Below, one piece after another: positions 46,039 to 56,447 of a stretch of DNA of 64,000 nucleotides (positions are counted from its first letter, which is position 1; each line of letters begins with the position of its first letter). A model generated the notes under the pieces. It was not told where the DNA came from. It worked only from the letters and a program-made list of their open reading frames with translations, and made no database searches. This stretch comes from Kineobactrum sediminis (GTDB lineage Bacteria; Pseudomonadota; Gammaproteobacteria; Pseudomonadales; Halieaceae), in NCBI RefSeq assembly GCF_002868715.1, contig NZ_PKLZ01000007.1, positions 248,001 through 312,000 of the forward strand, given 5' to 3'. The translations under genes were made by a program, and so were the position numbers.

Positions 46039-46397
46039 CACGCTTTACGATCCAGTGCCAGGATCTCGTCGTCCTCAATGGTGCCGTACTCTTCATAGAG
46101 ACGCACAACAATAGCCAGCCCGAGTGCGGTCGTGGAAATGCCAACCACAATCGCGGTGAGGATAAGTACCTGGGGCAGCGGATTGGAGAAAACCTGCCCG
46201 CTCACACCCGCCTGCACAATGGGTGCGGTACCGCCTTCAATCTTGCTCATGGTGATGAAAAACAGGAATACGGCCGACTGGAAAATAGCCAGTGCCATGA
46301 TTTTCTTGACCAGGTTGTGTTTGGTGATGAGCGCGTACAGACCGATCACCAACAGGATCGCGAATACCCAATAATTGAAAAGACCCAGGAATTTCAT
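46038..46397 (-). CDS. mrpC: Mrp antiporter subunit C (NuoK-like)
   Basis: 119 residues, three membrane segments, with HNLVKKIMALAIFQSAVFLFF and the TAIVVGISTTALGLAIVVRLYE helix typical of MnhC/MrpC. It begins six bases after the MnhB-type gene and overlaps the D gene by one base. Confidence 0.94.
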   Translation of the reverse strand: MKFLGLFNYWVFAILLVIGLYALITKHNLVKKIMALAIFQSAVFLFFITMSKIEGGTAPIVQAGVSGQVFSNPLPQVLILTAIVVGISTTALGLAIVVRLYEEYGTIEDDEILALDRKA

Positions 46398-46403
46398 GGC
46401 AAC

Positions 46404-47381
46404 TCAGTCTCTGGCGGCGAACGCGTGAAAAATGGATAACAAAACCCCGGTGACGGTGAGTCCCACCCCGAGTTCGATAACAATAATACCGATATGCTGC
46501 CCGGTAACAGGATTGTCAGCCAGCACCGAGTACTCCAGAAACTGGCCGCCCATGGCAATGCCCAGCAGGCCGACGCTACCGTACAACAGTGCGCCACCAG
46601 CGCTCATCCACAGCAACACGTGCGGTGGGATCACGGCCAGCGCTTTATCTTCACCACGGACCAGGGCGTACAGGATCATCCCGGCCACAAAAATGGCGCC
46701 TGCCTGAAAACCGCCGCCGGGACTGTATTCACCATGAAACTGTATAAAGAGGGCAAATAGCAGGATAAAGGGCGCCAGCATCCTGGCAATCACTTTGGGG
46801 ATAAGATAATGGCTTAGCCCCTGCGGCGGGTCGGTATGCAGCCGGGAAAAAGGTTTGCCGCGGCCGCCGCCCAGCAGGAACATCACCCCGATGCCCGCAG
46901 TGAGCACTACAAAGACTTCGCCAAGGGTGTCATAGCCACGGTAACTGGCGAGTACCGCGGTAACGATATTGGGGATGTCCACCAGCTCGGGTGTATTTTC
47001 GATATACCATGGCGCCACATGCGTTTGGGCCGGCGCCGTCGGGTCGCCCAGGGAGGGCTGGCCAAAAGAAGCGTAAATCATCAGCAACGCGATTATCGCC
47101 ACCACAATAATGGCAATCGGCCGCACCGGGCGCGCCCTGGCTTCGGTAGAGGGTGTGAGCTTGAGTCCCGCCAGCAACAACACGGTGGCCACACCGGCGC
47201 CCACTGCCGCTTCCGTCAACGCCACATCGGCGGCATCCAGCAGGAAAAAATTCAACGCCATCAACAGGCTGAAAATACCGCTGAGCATGACACCGGAAAA
47301 GAGGTCTGTGGAGCGCACGATAGCGACTGCGGTTATTACCAGCAGCAACAGCAGGAAAACGCCGATCAGCAGGGTTGTCAC
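46404..47381 (-). CDS. mrpB: fused DUF4040 (MbhD-like) - MnhB antiporter subunit
   Basis: 325 residues from GTG 47381 (VTTLLIGVFLL), preceded by an AGGAGGAGG site and overlapping the mrpG stop by 4 bases (GTGA). The N-terminal 75 residues form the DUF4040/MbhD three-helix unit (LTEAAVGAGVATVLLLAGL), which in standard Mrp is the C-terminal part of MrpA. The C-terminal part is MnhB (GGGFQAGAIFVAGMILYALV). MrpA is therefore divided: its tail is here, and its antiporter body is replaced by one of the D paralogues. Confidence 0.9.
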   Translation of the reverse strand: MTTLLIGVFLLLLLVITAVAIVRSTDLFSGVMLSGIFSLLMALNFFLLDAADVALTEAAVGAGVATVLLLAGLKLTPSTEARARPVRPIAIIVVAIIALLMIYASFGQPSLGDPTAPAQTHVAPWYIENTPELVDIPNIVTAVLASYRGYDTLGEVFVVLTAGIGVMFLLGGGRGKPFSRLHTDPPQGLSHYLIPKVIARMLAPFILLFALFIQFHGEYSPGGGFQAGAIFVAGMILYALVRGEDKALAVIPPHVLLWMSAGGALLYGSVGLLGIAMGGQFLEYSVLADNPVTGQHIGIIVIELGVGLTVTGVLLSIFHAFAARD

Positions 47382-47728
47382 GCGGAATCCTCCTCCTGGT
47401 TTATGACACCGGCCCGGGTCGTGGCATCCATTTCTGCGGGACGCAATCCCGCGAGCAGCGCCGCATTGGCAAGGGCATAACTGGCCGTGGGTGAGGTCAC
47501 CATCAAGAACAGCAGTACGGCTGCCAGTTTGATTGTCACCAGCGAGAGGCCGGCCTGGAGCATCAGCCCACCCAGCACGAGTACCGGCCCAAGAGAGTCG
47601 GTGAGACTGGCGCCATGAATGCGGGTATAAAAGTCGGGCATTCTCAGTGCCCCGATTCCGCCCGCCAGCACAAACAGGCTGCCCAGGACAACCAGCGCTC
47701 CGGACACGATCTCCACTGCGCCATTCAT
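47378..47728 (-). CDS. mrpG: Mrp antiporter subunit G
   Basis: 116 residues with the MnhG pattern: two to three helices, GGIGALRMPDFYTRIHGASLTDSLGP and LVTSPTASYALANAA. It overlaps both neighbours by 4 bases. Confidence 0.94.
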   Translation of the reverse strand: MNGAVEIVSGALVVLGSLFVLAGGIGALRMPDFYTRIHGASLTDSLGPVLVLGGLMLQAGLSLVTIKLAAVLLFLMVTSPTASYALANAALLAGLRPAEMDATTRAGVINQEEDSA

Positions 47729-48036
47729 GGTTGACGGTCTCCGCTGTGCTCATCACCCGACTCTGTGCCACTGTGACTCTGGTTGCGAAGGTGATGCTGG
47801 TGACTGAACCAGAGCACCGCGAGTACACCGATAAAGTTGATCAGGGCATAGGCCAGCGCCAGGTCCAGGAAATCGGTTCGCCCCATGGCAAAGGCCATTA
47901 CTGCTATCAGCAACACCGTTTTGGTGCCGAACATGTTCACTGCCAGTACGCGGTCGTAGACGCTGGGACCGAGCAGGGCGCGGGCCAGGGCCAGGGCCAT
48001 GGTGACCAGGATGGCGATAGCGGCAATAAGCAGCAT
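47725..48036 (-). CDS. mrpF: Mrp antiporter subunit F
   Basis: 103 residues; helix 1, then ARALLGPSVYDRVLAVNMFGTKTVLLIAV and the FLDLALAYALINFIGVLAV helix are characteristic of MnhF. The C-terminal tail is His-rich (HQHHLRNQSHS), which is not typical and might bind metal. Confidence 0.93.
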   Translation of the reverse strand: MLLIAAIAILVTMALALARALLGPSVYDRVLAVNMFGTKTVLLIAVMAFAMGRTDFLDLALAYALINFIGVLAVLWFSHQHHLRNQSHSGTESGDEHSGDRQP

Positions 48037-48515
48037 CAGTCCGGGTCCACGCGGGCAACGCGCCGGGACATGGCCCCGGCCTGCAGTGATTGGGCGGCCG
48101 CTGCAGTCAGGCAGTGAGCGGTGATTTTGTTATCATCAATATCGATTGTCAGGGTACCCGGTGTCAGCGTAATGGAATTGCCGAGGAGGGCGAGTGCGAA
48201 TTTATTCGACGCCTGCGCATCCACTTCAACGAGTACGGGAGACAGCGCGGAGCGGGGGCCCAGCACCAGGCGCAGTACCTGTATATTGGAAACCACCATT
48301 TGCCCCAGCAACCACAGCCAGTAATGCGGTAGCCGGTACGCCAGCCGCCAGTTGTATTTCTGCTGGTCCGGTTCTGCCATACGCAGCATCAGCCAGGCCA
48401 CCAGGGCGCAGGAAAGAATACCCAGTTGCAGCACAGGGGTCTTGTAAAGTCCGCCCCACAGCAACCACACCGTGAACAGGGCAACGATAACAAGCAGCAG
48501 CCTCAATAGGCGCAT
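48036..48515 (-). CDS. mrpE: Mrp antiporter subunit E
   Basis: 159 residues: two N-terminal helices, then the cytoplasmic MnhE domain with ALLGNSITLTPGTLTIDIDDN, the family signature. First gene of the nine-gene operon. One-base overlap (TGATG) with mrpF. Confidence 0.94.
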   Translation of the reverse strand: MRLLRLLLVIVALFTVWLLWGGLYKTPVLQLGILSCALVAWLMLRMAEPDQQKYNWRLAYRLPHYWLWLLGQMVVSNIQVLRLVLGPRSALSPVLVEVDAQASNKFALALLGNSITLTPGTLTIDIDDNKITAHCLTAAAAQSLQAGAMSRRVARVDPD

Positions 48516-48664
48516 AGAAGTTTTGCTCCGGGCGAAAAAGCCGGAATGATACCTTAACGTCGTGAGTCTATGCCACCGGTGTCGACCAATACAGCGTATG
48601 CCGGATGGGGTGCCGGCGGTTTTATGGTAGACTGGGGCATGTTTTACTACCCGGGTTTCCCTTT
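48516..48664. promoter_or_regulatory. divergent region between antiporter operon and RIO kinase
   Basis: The 149 bases should carry the promoters of both transcripts. I see no certain -35/-10 pair, operator or riboswitch. Confidence 0.3.
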
Positions 48665-49531
48665 ATGAAAGTACCGTCTCGCCTGCAACCCCTGGTTGAG
48701 GACGGCCTGATCGACGATGTCTTGTATCCCCTCATGAGCGGCAAGGAGGCGGATATTTTTGTCGTGCGCTGCGGGCGCGATATACGCTGTGCAAAAATCT
48801 ACAAGGAAGCGTACAAACGCAGTTTCAAAAAAGCGGCCACCTACACCGAGGGGCGCAAGGTGCGTAACAGTCGCCGCGCCCGGGCGATGGAGCGCGGCTC
48901 CAGCTATGGTCGCAAGCAGCAGGAAGAGGTCTGGCAGAATGCCGAGGTTGATGCGCTGTACCGGCTGGCGGCGGCGGATGTGCGGGTACCCCAGCCCTAC
49001 GGCTGTTTTGACGGCGTTCTGCTGATGGAACTCATCACCGATGAAGAAGGCGATGTGGCGCCGCGTCTGGGCGATGTCACCATGTCCGCGGAGCAGGCGC
49101 TGGAAGACCACGCCGTGCTGGTGAACTACGTCGTACGGATGCTGTGCGCCGGTCTGGTGCACGGCGATTTGTCGGAGTTTAACGTGCTGGTGGACCCGCA
49201 GGGGCCGGTGATTATCGACCTGCCCCAGGCGGTGGACGCTGCCGCCAATAACAACGCCCGGGCCATGCTGTTGCGCGATGTGCGCAAGGTTACCGAATAC
49301 TATGGCCTGTTTGCCCCGGAGCTGCTCGACAGCCACTACGGTGAAGAAATCTGGGAGCTGTATGAGGAGGGGGAGCTAAGCCCCGAGCGTGTTCTTACCG
49401 GCCAGATTGAACAGGACGATACCCCCGCGGACGTGGATTCCGTCATGCTCGAAATCAAGGCCGCCCTGGAGGAAGAGCAGGAGCGCCAGGAACGCATGCG
49501 CGAAGCCGAACTGGGCCCGGACGCAGACTAG
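48665..49531 (+). CDS. RIO1-family serine protein kinase (PA4780-like)
   Basis: 288 residues. The flexible ATP loop SGKEADIFVV, catalytic Lys in CAKIYKEAY, catalytic loop HGDLSEFNVLV and metal-binding IIDLPQAVD mark a bacterial RIO kinase close to the PA4780 type. An acidic, Glu-rich tail follows the kinase domain. RIO proteins act in ribosome maturation in archaea and eukaryotes; the bacterial role is unsettled. Start at ATG 48665 (MKVPSRLQP). Confidence 0.93.
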   Translation: MKVPSRLQPLVEDGLIDDVLYPLMSGKEADIFVVRCGRDIRCAKIYKEAYKRSFKKAATYTEGRKVRNSRRARAMERGSSYGRKQQEEVWQNAEVDALYRLAAADVRVPQPYGCFDGVLLMELITDEEGDVAPRLGDVTMSAEQALEDHAVLVNYVVRMLCAGLVHGDLSEFNVLVDPQGPVIIDLPQAVDAAANNNARAMLLRDVRKVTEYYGLFAPELLDSHYGEEIWELYEEGELSPERVLTGQIEQDDTPADVDSVMLEIKAALEEEQERQERMREAELGPDAD

Positions 49532-49549
49532 TGGGCCCGGGCGCAGGCT

Positions 49550-50458
49550 TCAGCTGCCGGGAAACTGGTATTCATGGCCCCAGAGGTCGCCAACGGTGCT
49601 CACAGTGGGTGTGTAGGTAGACCAGTCCACCAGCAAGCCGTCATAGCCATATTCAATGGCGATACCACCGGGTGCCAGAACATAGAAAGAGCACATGTTG
49701 TCGTTCACGTGGCGGCCCATGCTGGCCAGGATCGTGTGGCCGGCAGCCCGGGCGCGGTCCAGTGCCCGGCCCACTTCATCCAGCGTCTCCACCTCGACCA
49801 TCACGTGCACTACACCACCGGGGTAAGGGTGGTTGTAGAGAGCCAGTGAGTGCTGGCGCGGGTTATCCGCATGCAGGAACAGGATACTGGTCTCGGGTGC
49901 TCCCTCGGGCATGGGTGGGTACAGCAAATCACTGACTCCCATACCCAGCAAATCGATATAGAAAGCGGCCGCTGCATCGCTATCGGGTGCGGGTAACACC
50001 GCGTGGCCAAAGCCCAGGTCGCCACCGTATTCATCCCCGGTGATAAAGCGCCGCACACCCGCAGGCGAGATCAGCGGCGTGTAATCGAGACGACGACCAT
50101 AGAACAATTCCAGGTTGTTGCCGCAAGGGTCCTGCAGGCTGACGAATCCGGTCACACAGCGTCGCGCCGCAGCGTCACTGTCACCTTCCTCAAGTGTGTA
50201 GCCTGCCTCGCGCAGACGTTCGCACAGGGCCAGCCAGTCGGTTTTGCTGCGACACTCCAGGCCGCAGGCCAGCAGGCCGTCTTCGGCCCCCGGCTCGAGC
50301 ATAAAGCGAAACGGATGGTCGTCCATGCGCAGGAAGCGCGCCCCCAGCGAGTCTTCGCGCTTGGCGTCCATCAGGCCAAGAATATCGGTGCCAAAGCTCA
50401 TCCAGGCTGGAATGTCGGTACTGGCAATCCTGAGATAGCCGATGGTTGCAATGGACAT
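49550..50458 (-). CDS. extradiol ring-cleavage dioxygenase, VOC family (HsaC/TesB/BphC-like)
   Basis: 302 residues in two vicinal-oxygen-chelate repeats. Fe(II) ligands H152 (FGHAVLP), H218 (VVHVMVEVE) and E269 (IEYGYD) are in place, with the neighbouring GRHVNDNMCSFY segment typical of HsaC, TesB and BphC. These enzymes cleave catechols meta to the hydroxyls; HsaC and TesB open the aromatised steroid A ring. Start at ATG 50458. It is divergent from operon B, which has matching lipid-degradation genes. Confidence 0.88.
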   Translation of the reverse strand: MSIATIGYLRIASTDIPAWMSFGTDILGLMDAKREDSLGARFLRMDDHPFRFMLEPGAEDGLLACGLECRSKTDWLALCERLREAGYTLEEGDSDAAARRCVTGFVSLQDPCGNNLELFYGRRLDYTPLISPAGVRRFITGDEYGGDLGFGHAVLPAPDSDAAAAFYIDLLGMGVSDLLYPPMPEGAPETSILFLHADNPRQHSLALYNHPYPGGVVHVMVEVETLDEVGRALDRARAAGHTILASMGRHVNDNMCSFYVLAPGGIAIEYGYDGLLVDWSTYTPTVSTVGDLWGHEYQFPGS

Positions 50459-50730
50459 GATGTGGTCTCCGTAATTGTAAAATACTGGCAGCCCAGCCGC
50501 GTTTGTAATGGCTGTTGGCTTGGGGTGCACTCATCTTACGGTGCTTTGTTCGCAGCCGACAGCGTAAACGCAAGCAAGCACAGTGCTGGTATAAACAGTA
50601 AAACCCAATCCGGCGGATGCCAAAGGTGATCAGAAATGTCACTGGCTTTGTTCTATTGCGTCATTGAGCTGGCCCCTGCACTGTTCAATACTCATGCCCT
50701 CAACCTTGAACGCGCACGGAGCGGTGTCTT
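50459..50730. promoter_or_regulatory. divergent region between extradiol dioxygenase and operon B
   Basis: 272 bases that must hold the promoters of both catabolic transcripts. I see no clear palindromic operator. A GGAGCGG ribosome site lies shortly before the ATG at 50731. Confidence 0.35.
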
Positions 50731-51180
50731 ATGCAAGCGACCGAACACCTGAGCCAGACTTTCGAGCTCGGTTTTACGTATACCCGATCTACCGGCCCGG
50801 TGGTGGGGCGGTTTTTGACCGGCCTGCGGGACCGGCGCATTATCGGCAACCGCGGCAGTGACGGCCGTGTCCTGGTGCCACCGGTTGAGTACGATCCGGT
50901 GACCGCCGCAGCGCTGGACGAGTTTGTCGAAGTGGGCGAGGAGGGCACCCTGGTGAGCTGGTGCTGGGTCAATGAACCACGGGCAGCACATCCGCTGGCC
51001 AAACCCTTTGCGTGGGCCATGGTACAGCTCGATGGCGCCGATGTGGCGATGATCCACTGCCTGGAAGCTCCCGGCGAAGATGCTCTGGCAACCGGAGCCC
51101 GGGTAAAAGTCAGCTGGGCCGCCGAGACCATCGGTTTTATCACCGATATTCGCTGTTTTACCCTGCTAGAGGAGGCGTAA
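50731..51180 (+). CDS. DUF35 OB-fold protein without zinc-ribbon cysteines
   Basis: 149 residues. The C-terminal OB fold (GTLVSWCWVNEP, AWAMVQLDGADVAMIHCLEAP, GARVKVSW) fits DUF35/ChsH2-type proteins. The N-terminal rubredoxin-like zinc ribbon that normally supplies four Cys is degenerate: the matching stretch (LRDRRIIGNRGSDGRVLVPP) has none. Such proteins partner thiolase-fold Ltp proteins; first gene of operon B, two bases before the next DUF35 gene. Confidence 0.83.
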   Translation: MQATEHLSQTFELGFTYTRSTGPVVGRFLTGLRDRRIIGNRGSDGRVLVPPVEYDPVTAAALDEFVEVGEEGTLVSWCWVNEPRAAHPLAKPFAWAMVQLDGADVAMIHCLEAPGEDALATGARVKVSWAAETIGFITDIRCFTLLEEA

Positions 51181-51182
51181 CC

Positions 51183-51698
51183 GTGGCTGAGCAGAAAGAG
51201 CCGGTTACCGGCATAAAATCCCCGGTCTACCTGCATTACCGATTCACCGCGGGCAAGGCGCCAACACGCTTCCTGACGCGGCTCAAGGAGGGGGTGCTCA
51301 CAGGCCAGCGCTGTCCCCGCTGCAGTAATGTCTATATCCCGCCACGAGGCTCCTGTCCCGCCTGCGGAGTTGCCACCGAAGAGGAGGTGACGCTGGGTAA
51401 CAAAGCCACCGTGCAGTCGTTCACCATCGTTTCCATCCCGATTCCGGGCAACATTATCGAGCCTCCCTATGTGGTCGCCAATCTGGTACTGGACGGCGCC
51501 AATATCGCCTTCATACACCTGCTCAGTGAATGTGTTAACGAAGAGATTCATATCGGCCAGCGGGTGCAGGCGGTATGGAAACCCAGCGAGGAGTGGGATT
51601 ATGCAATGGATAACATTCTTTATTTCAAACCGCTGGATGAGCCCGATGTACCCGTGGACCAGATTGGCCATATTCCGATCAGCGGGTGGAGGAGCTAA
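51183..51698 (+). CDS. DUF35 zinc-ribbon/OB-fold protein (ChsH2-C-terminal-like)
   Basis: 171 residues from a GTG at 51183, two bases after the previous stop. A complete zinc ribbon (C44-x2-C47 and C58-x2-C61) precedes an OB fold (VQSFTIVSIPIPG, VVANLVLDGANIAFIHLL). In actinobacteria the homologous DUF35 unit binds the Ltp2 aldolase in steroid side-chain removal. The next gene starts four bases on. Confidence 0.9.
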   Translation: MAEQKEPVTGIKSPVYLHYRFTAGKAPTRFLTRLKEGVLTGQRCPRCSNVYIPPRGSCPACGVATEEEVTLGNKATVQSFTIVSIPIPGNIIEPPYVVANLVLDGANIAFIHLLSECVNEEIHIGQRVQAVWKPSEEWDYAMDNILYFKPLDEPDVPVDQIGHIPISGWRS

Positions 51699-51701
51699 CG
51701 T

Positions 51702-52760
51702 ATGCGTGATATAGCCGTTGTTGCTTTCAGCCAGTCCATCTGCGTCGCCGACGCCGGCGCCGTCAATGAGGTAGAGCTCATTATGCCGCAGTTGCAGGCG
51801 GTGTATGACCAGCTTGGTCTGGCCAGTGCCCAGGACGTGGATTTTGTCTGCTCCGGGAGCTGTGACTACCTGCAGGGCGCGGCATTTGCCTTCGTCGCCG
51901 GGGTTGATGCCCTCGGCGCGGTACCACCCATCCGCGAATCCCACGTGGAAATGGATGCCGCCTGGGCGCTGTATGAATCCATGCTTAAAATCCGTATGGG
52001 GCATGCGGATTCCGCGCTCATTTACGGGTTCTCCAAGTCGTCCCCCGGGGAATTACCCATTGTTTTGTCCCAGCGACTGGACCCTTACTACCTGGCTCCG
52101 CTGTGGCTGGATATCGTATCCCTTGCCGCCCTGCAGGCCCGAATGCTCCTGGACAGGGGGCTTGTCAGCGAACGCGAGATGGCCGAGGTGGTGGTGCGTT
52201 CCCGGCGCAACGCCATGGCGAACCCGCAGGCTCAGTTGGCGGGAGAGGTGTCCGTTGAAGCATTGCTGGCCGAGCCTGCATTCGTCGCGCCGTTGCGGCG
52301 TACGGATTGTTGCCCGGTATCCGACGGCGCCGCCGCCATGGTGATCGCCACGGTAGAGCAGGCGCAAGCCTGGGGTAAACCCTACGCCCTCATTACCGGC
52401 ATTGATCATCGCATTGAGAACCACAACCCGTGTCTGCGTGACCTGACCGATTCGGTCTCCACGCGACAGGCGGCGGAGGCTGCCGGCGTTGCCGGTGGCG
52501 CGGTTGATATCGCCGAAATCCACGCCCCCTTCAGCCACCAGGAAATTCTTTTGCAGCGCGCACTGGGGCTGGGCGGGGACACCGTCATCAACCCCAGCGG
52601 CGGCGTCCTGGCGGGAAACCTTATGATGGCGTCGGGCTTGGCTCGAGTGGGTGAAGTGTTCCGCCGCATTGTTGCCGGGGAGGCCCGTCGCGGTGTGGCT
52701 CACGCCACCAGCGGCCCCTGCCTGCAACACAACCTGGTTGCTGTTCTGGAGGGCGTGTAA
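51702..52760 (+). CDS. thiolase-fold lipid-transfer protein (Ltp), Cys nucleophile absent
   Basis: 352 residues, thiolase superfamily in the SCP-x/Ltp branch: PVSDGAAAMVIA, VDIAEIHAPFSHQEIL and NPSGGVLAGN are recognisable. Around residues 81-88, where thiolases carry the nucleophilic Cys, the sequence is HVEMDAAW, and the GHPxGATG motif is GNLMMASG. It is therefore probably not a thiolase but a lyase/aldolase or structural partner, as is known for Ltp2. Shares one base with the next gene (TAATG). Confidence 0.85.
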   Translation: MRDIAVVAFSQSICVADAGAVNEVELIMPQLQAVYDQLGLASAQDVDFVCSGSCDYLQGAAFAFVAGVDALGAVPPIRESHVEMDAAWALYESMLKIRMGHADSALIYGFSKSSPGELPIVLSQRLDPYYLAPLWLDIVSLAALQARMLLDRGLVSEREMAEVVVRSRRNAMANPQAQLAGEVSVEALLAEPAFVAPLRRTDCCPVSDGAAAMVIATVEQAQAWGKPYALITGIDHRIENHNPCLRDLTDSVSTRQAAEAAGVAGGAVDIAEIHAPFSHQEILLQRALGLGGDTVINPSGGVLAGNLMMASGLARVGEVFRRIVAGEARRGVAHATSGPCLQHNLVAVLEGV

Positions 52761-53920
52761 TGGCTGAATTGGCTGCAGTGGTCGGCATTGGCCAGACCCG
52801 TTATAAAACCCGGCGCGGCGACGTCTCCATGGCCGGTCTGCTGCGCGAAGCCGTAGACCGTGCGCTGGTGGACGCCGGCGTTGAATTCGCGGATATTGAC
52901 GCGGTGATTATCGGCAAGGCGCCGGACATGTTTGAAGGTGTGGTCATGCCGGAAAGCTATCTCGCGGATGCCCTTGGCGCTGTCGGCAAACCGATGATGC
53001 GGGTGCACACCGCCGGTTCTGTGGGTGGCTCCACAGCGCTGGTGGCGGCCTCCCACGTCCAGAGCGGAACTTTCAAGCGGGTGCTTGCCGTCACCTACGA
53101 AAAGCAGTCCGAGTCCAATGCCATGTGGGCGCTGTCCACGCCGCAACCGTTTGCGGTGCATCTGAACGCCGGGGCCGGGGGTTATTTCGCGCCGATTATC
53201 CGGGAATATATCCGTCGTTCAGGTGCGCCGTATAACGTTGGCATCAAGGTTGCCGTGAAAGACCGCCTGCACGGTGCGCGCAATCCTCTGGCGCATCTGC
53301 AGCTGCCCGATATTACCGAGCAGGAAGTCGAGGACTCGATGATGCTCTGGGACCCACTGCGCTTCCTGGAAGCCTGTCCCTCATCGGATGGTGCCTGCGC
53401 CATGGTTATTTCCGCTGCCGACAGCGTCACCGGCACCAAGCCGCCGGCCTGGATTCGCGGCGGCGCGATGCGCTCCGAGCCCACCATGTTTGCGGGCAGG
53501 GAAGAGGTTAGTCCAAGGGCTGGCCGCGACTGCGCAGCGGATGTCTATGCCCAGGCCGGCATCACCCATCCGCGCAAGGATCTCGATTGCGCTGAAATCT
53601 ATGTACCCTTCAGCTGGTATGAGCCGATGTGGCTGGAGAACCTGGGTTTTGCCGGGGAGGGCGAGGGCTGGAAGCTGACCATGGAGGGAGCCACGTCCCT
53701 GGATGCAGGAGGTGATATTCCCTGGAACTGTTCCGGTGGTGTACTGTGTTCAAACCCGATTGGCGCATCGGGTATGATACGTTTTGCCGAGGCCGCGCGG
53801 CAGGTGCGGGGCGATGCCGGAAACCACCAGGTGGAAGGTGCCCGCCTGGCAATGGGGCATGCCTATGGCGGTGGTGCGCAATTTTTTGCAATGTGGGTAG
53901 TTGGCGCGGACAAGCCCTGA
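52760..53920 (+). CDS. thiolase-fold lipid-transfer protein (Ltp4/SCP-x thiolase-like)
   Basis: 386 residues. RVHTAGSVGGSTALVAASH, EKQSESNAMWALS, CPSSDGACAMVI and GHAYGGGAQFF match the Ltp group found next to DUF35 proteins and FadD genes in sterol-degrading bacteria. The normal Cys position is HTAGSVGG and the C-terminal catalytic segment reads CSNPIGASG, so classical thiolysis is doubtful. It probably pairs with the preceding Ltp and one of the DUF35 proteins. Confidence 0.87.
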   Translation: MAELAAVVGIGQTRYKTRRGDVSMAGLLREAVDRALVDAGVEFADIDAVIIGKAPDMFEGVVMPESYLADALGAVGKPMMRVHTAGSVGGSTALVAASHVQSGTFKRVLAVTYEKQSESNAMWALSTPQPFAVHLNAGAGGYFAPIIREYIRRSGAPYNVGIKVAVKDRLHGARNPLAHLQLPDITEQEVEDSMMLWDPLRFLEACPSSDGACAMVISAADSVTGTKPPAWIRGGAMRSEPTMFAGREEVSPRAGRDCAADVYAQAGITHPRKDLDCAEIYVPFSWYEPMWLENLGFAGEGEGWKLTMEGATSLDAGGDIPWNCSGGVLCSNPIGASGMIRFAEAARQVRGDAGNHQVEGARLAMGHAYGGGAQFFAMWVVGADKP

Positions 53921-53954
53921 CCTCACACGGTTATTCACGCCACGGAGATAATAA

Positions 53955-55583
<1,629 letters not shown>

Positions 55584-55602
55584 ACAAGTGGAGTAAATAA
55601 TC

Positions 55603-56421
55603 TTGCAGGAACTCGAAATCAGTACCCCAAGCTGCCTGGTGCAGCAAGACGGTGCAGTCCTGGTGGTGACACTGAATCGACCGGAGGCGAAGAATGCCTT
55701 CAATCCGGCCATGTTGCTGGGTATGTACCGGGCCTGGCGTCGTCTGGACGAAGACCCCGTCCTGCGCTGCGCCATCCTTACCGCCAATGGCGACACCTTT
55801 TGTGCAGGCATGGATCTCAAGGCCGGCGCCGATGGAGACCAGGGCGCCAGCGAAGAATTCATGGCCCTGATGGGCACCGTGCCCAACCTTCACTGGCAGG
55901 CACTGTTGCGTGACAATCGCCCGAATAAACCACTGATCCTGGCCGTGGAAGGTTATGCCCTGGCCGGCGGTACCGAGATCCTCCAGGGCACGGATATTCG
56001 CGTTGCCGCAGATAATGCCGTATTTGGTGTTACCGAAGTCGCCCGGGGGTTGTATCCTATGGCCGGGTCCACCGTGCGCCTGCGCCGGCAGATTCCCTAC
56101 TGCCTGGCGGCAGAGATGCTGTTGTGTGGCGAGCATATCAGCGCGCGGCAGGCGCTGGACTGGGGGCTGGTCAATAAACTGGTCGCCCCGGGCGCAACCC
56201 TGGCCGCCGCCCGGGAGTACGCGGCCAAAATCTGTGCCAATGCCCCGCTGGCGGTGGCTGCGGTTACCCGCTCGCTGCGCGAACACCAGGAGTGCATGGC
56301 GGAAGACGACGCCATGCTGGCCTCGGATGCACTCGCCGGGCCGGTCTTCGCCTCGGCCGATGCCAAAGAAGGCATGCGCGCCTTCAAGGAAAAACGTCCC
56401 GCACAGTTCAGGGGCGAATAA
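55603..56421 (+). CDS. crotonase-family enoyl-CoA hydratase
   Basis: 272 residues from TTG 55603, with a GTGGAG site upstream and no better start. Oxyanion-hole motifs (GMDLKAGADG and EGYALAGGTEILQGTD) and both catalytic Glu positions (GGTE and FGVTE) are kept, so a hydratase reaction is likely. Part of operon B. Confidence 0.9.
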   Translation: MQELEISTPSCLVQQDGAVLVVTLNRPEAKNAFNPAMLLGMYRAWRRLDEDPVLRCAILTANGDTFCAGMDLKAGADGDQGASEEFMALMGTVPNLHWQALLRDNRPNKPLILAVEGYALAGGTEILQGTDIRVAADNAVFGVTEVARGLYPMAGSTVRLRRQIPYCLAAEMLLCGEHISARQALDWGLVNKLVAPGATLAAAREYAAKICANAPLAVAAVTRSLREHQECMAEDDAMLASDALAGPVFASADAKEGMRAFKEKRPAQFRGE

Positions 56422-56447
56422 CCCACCATTTGTCACGGAACCAATAC

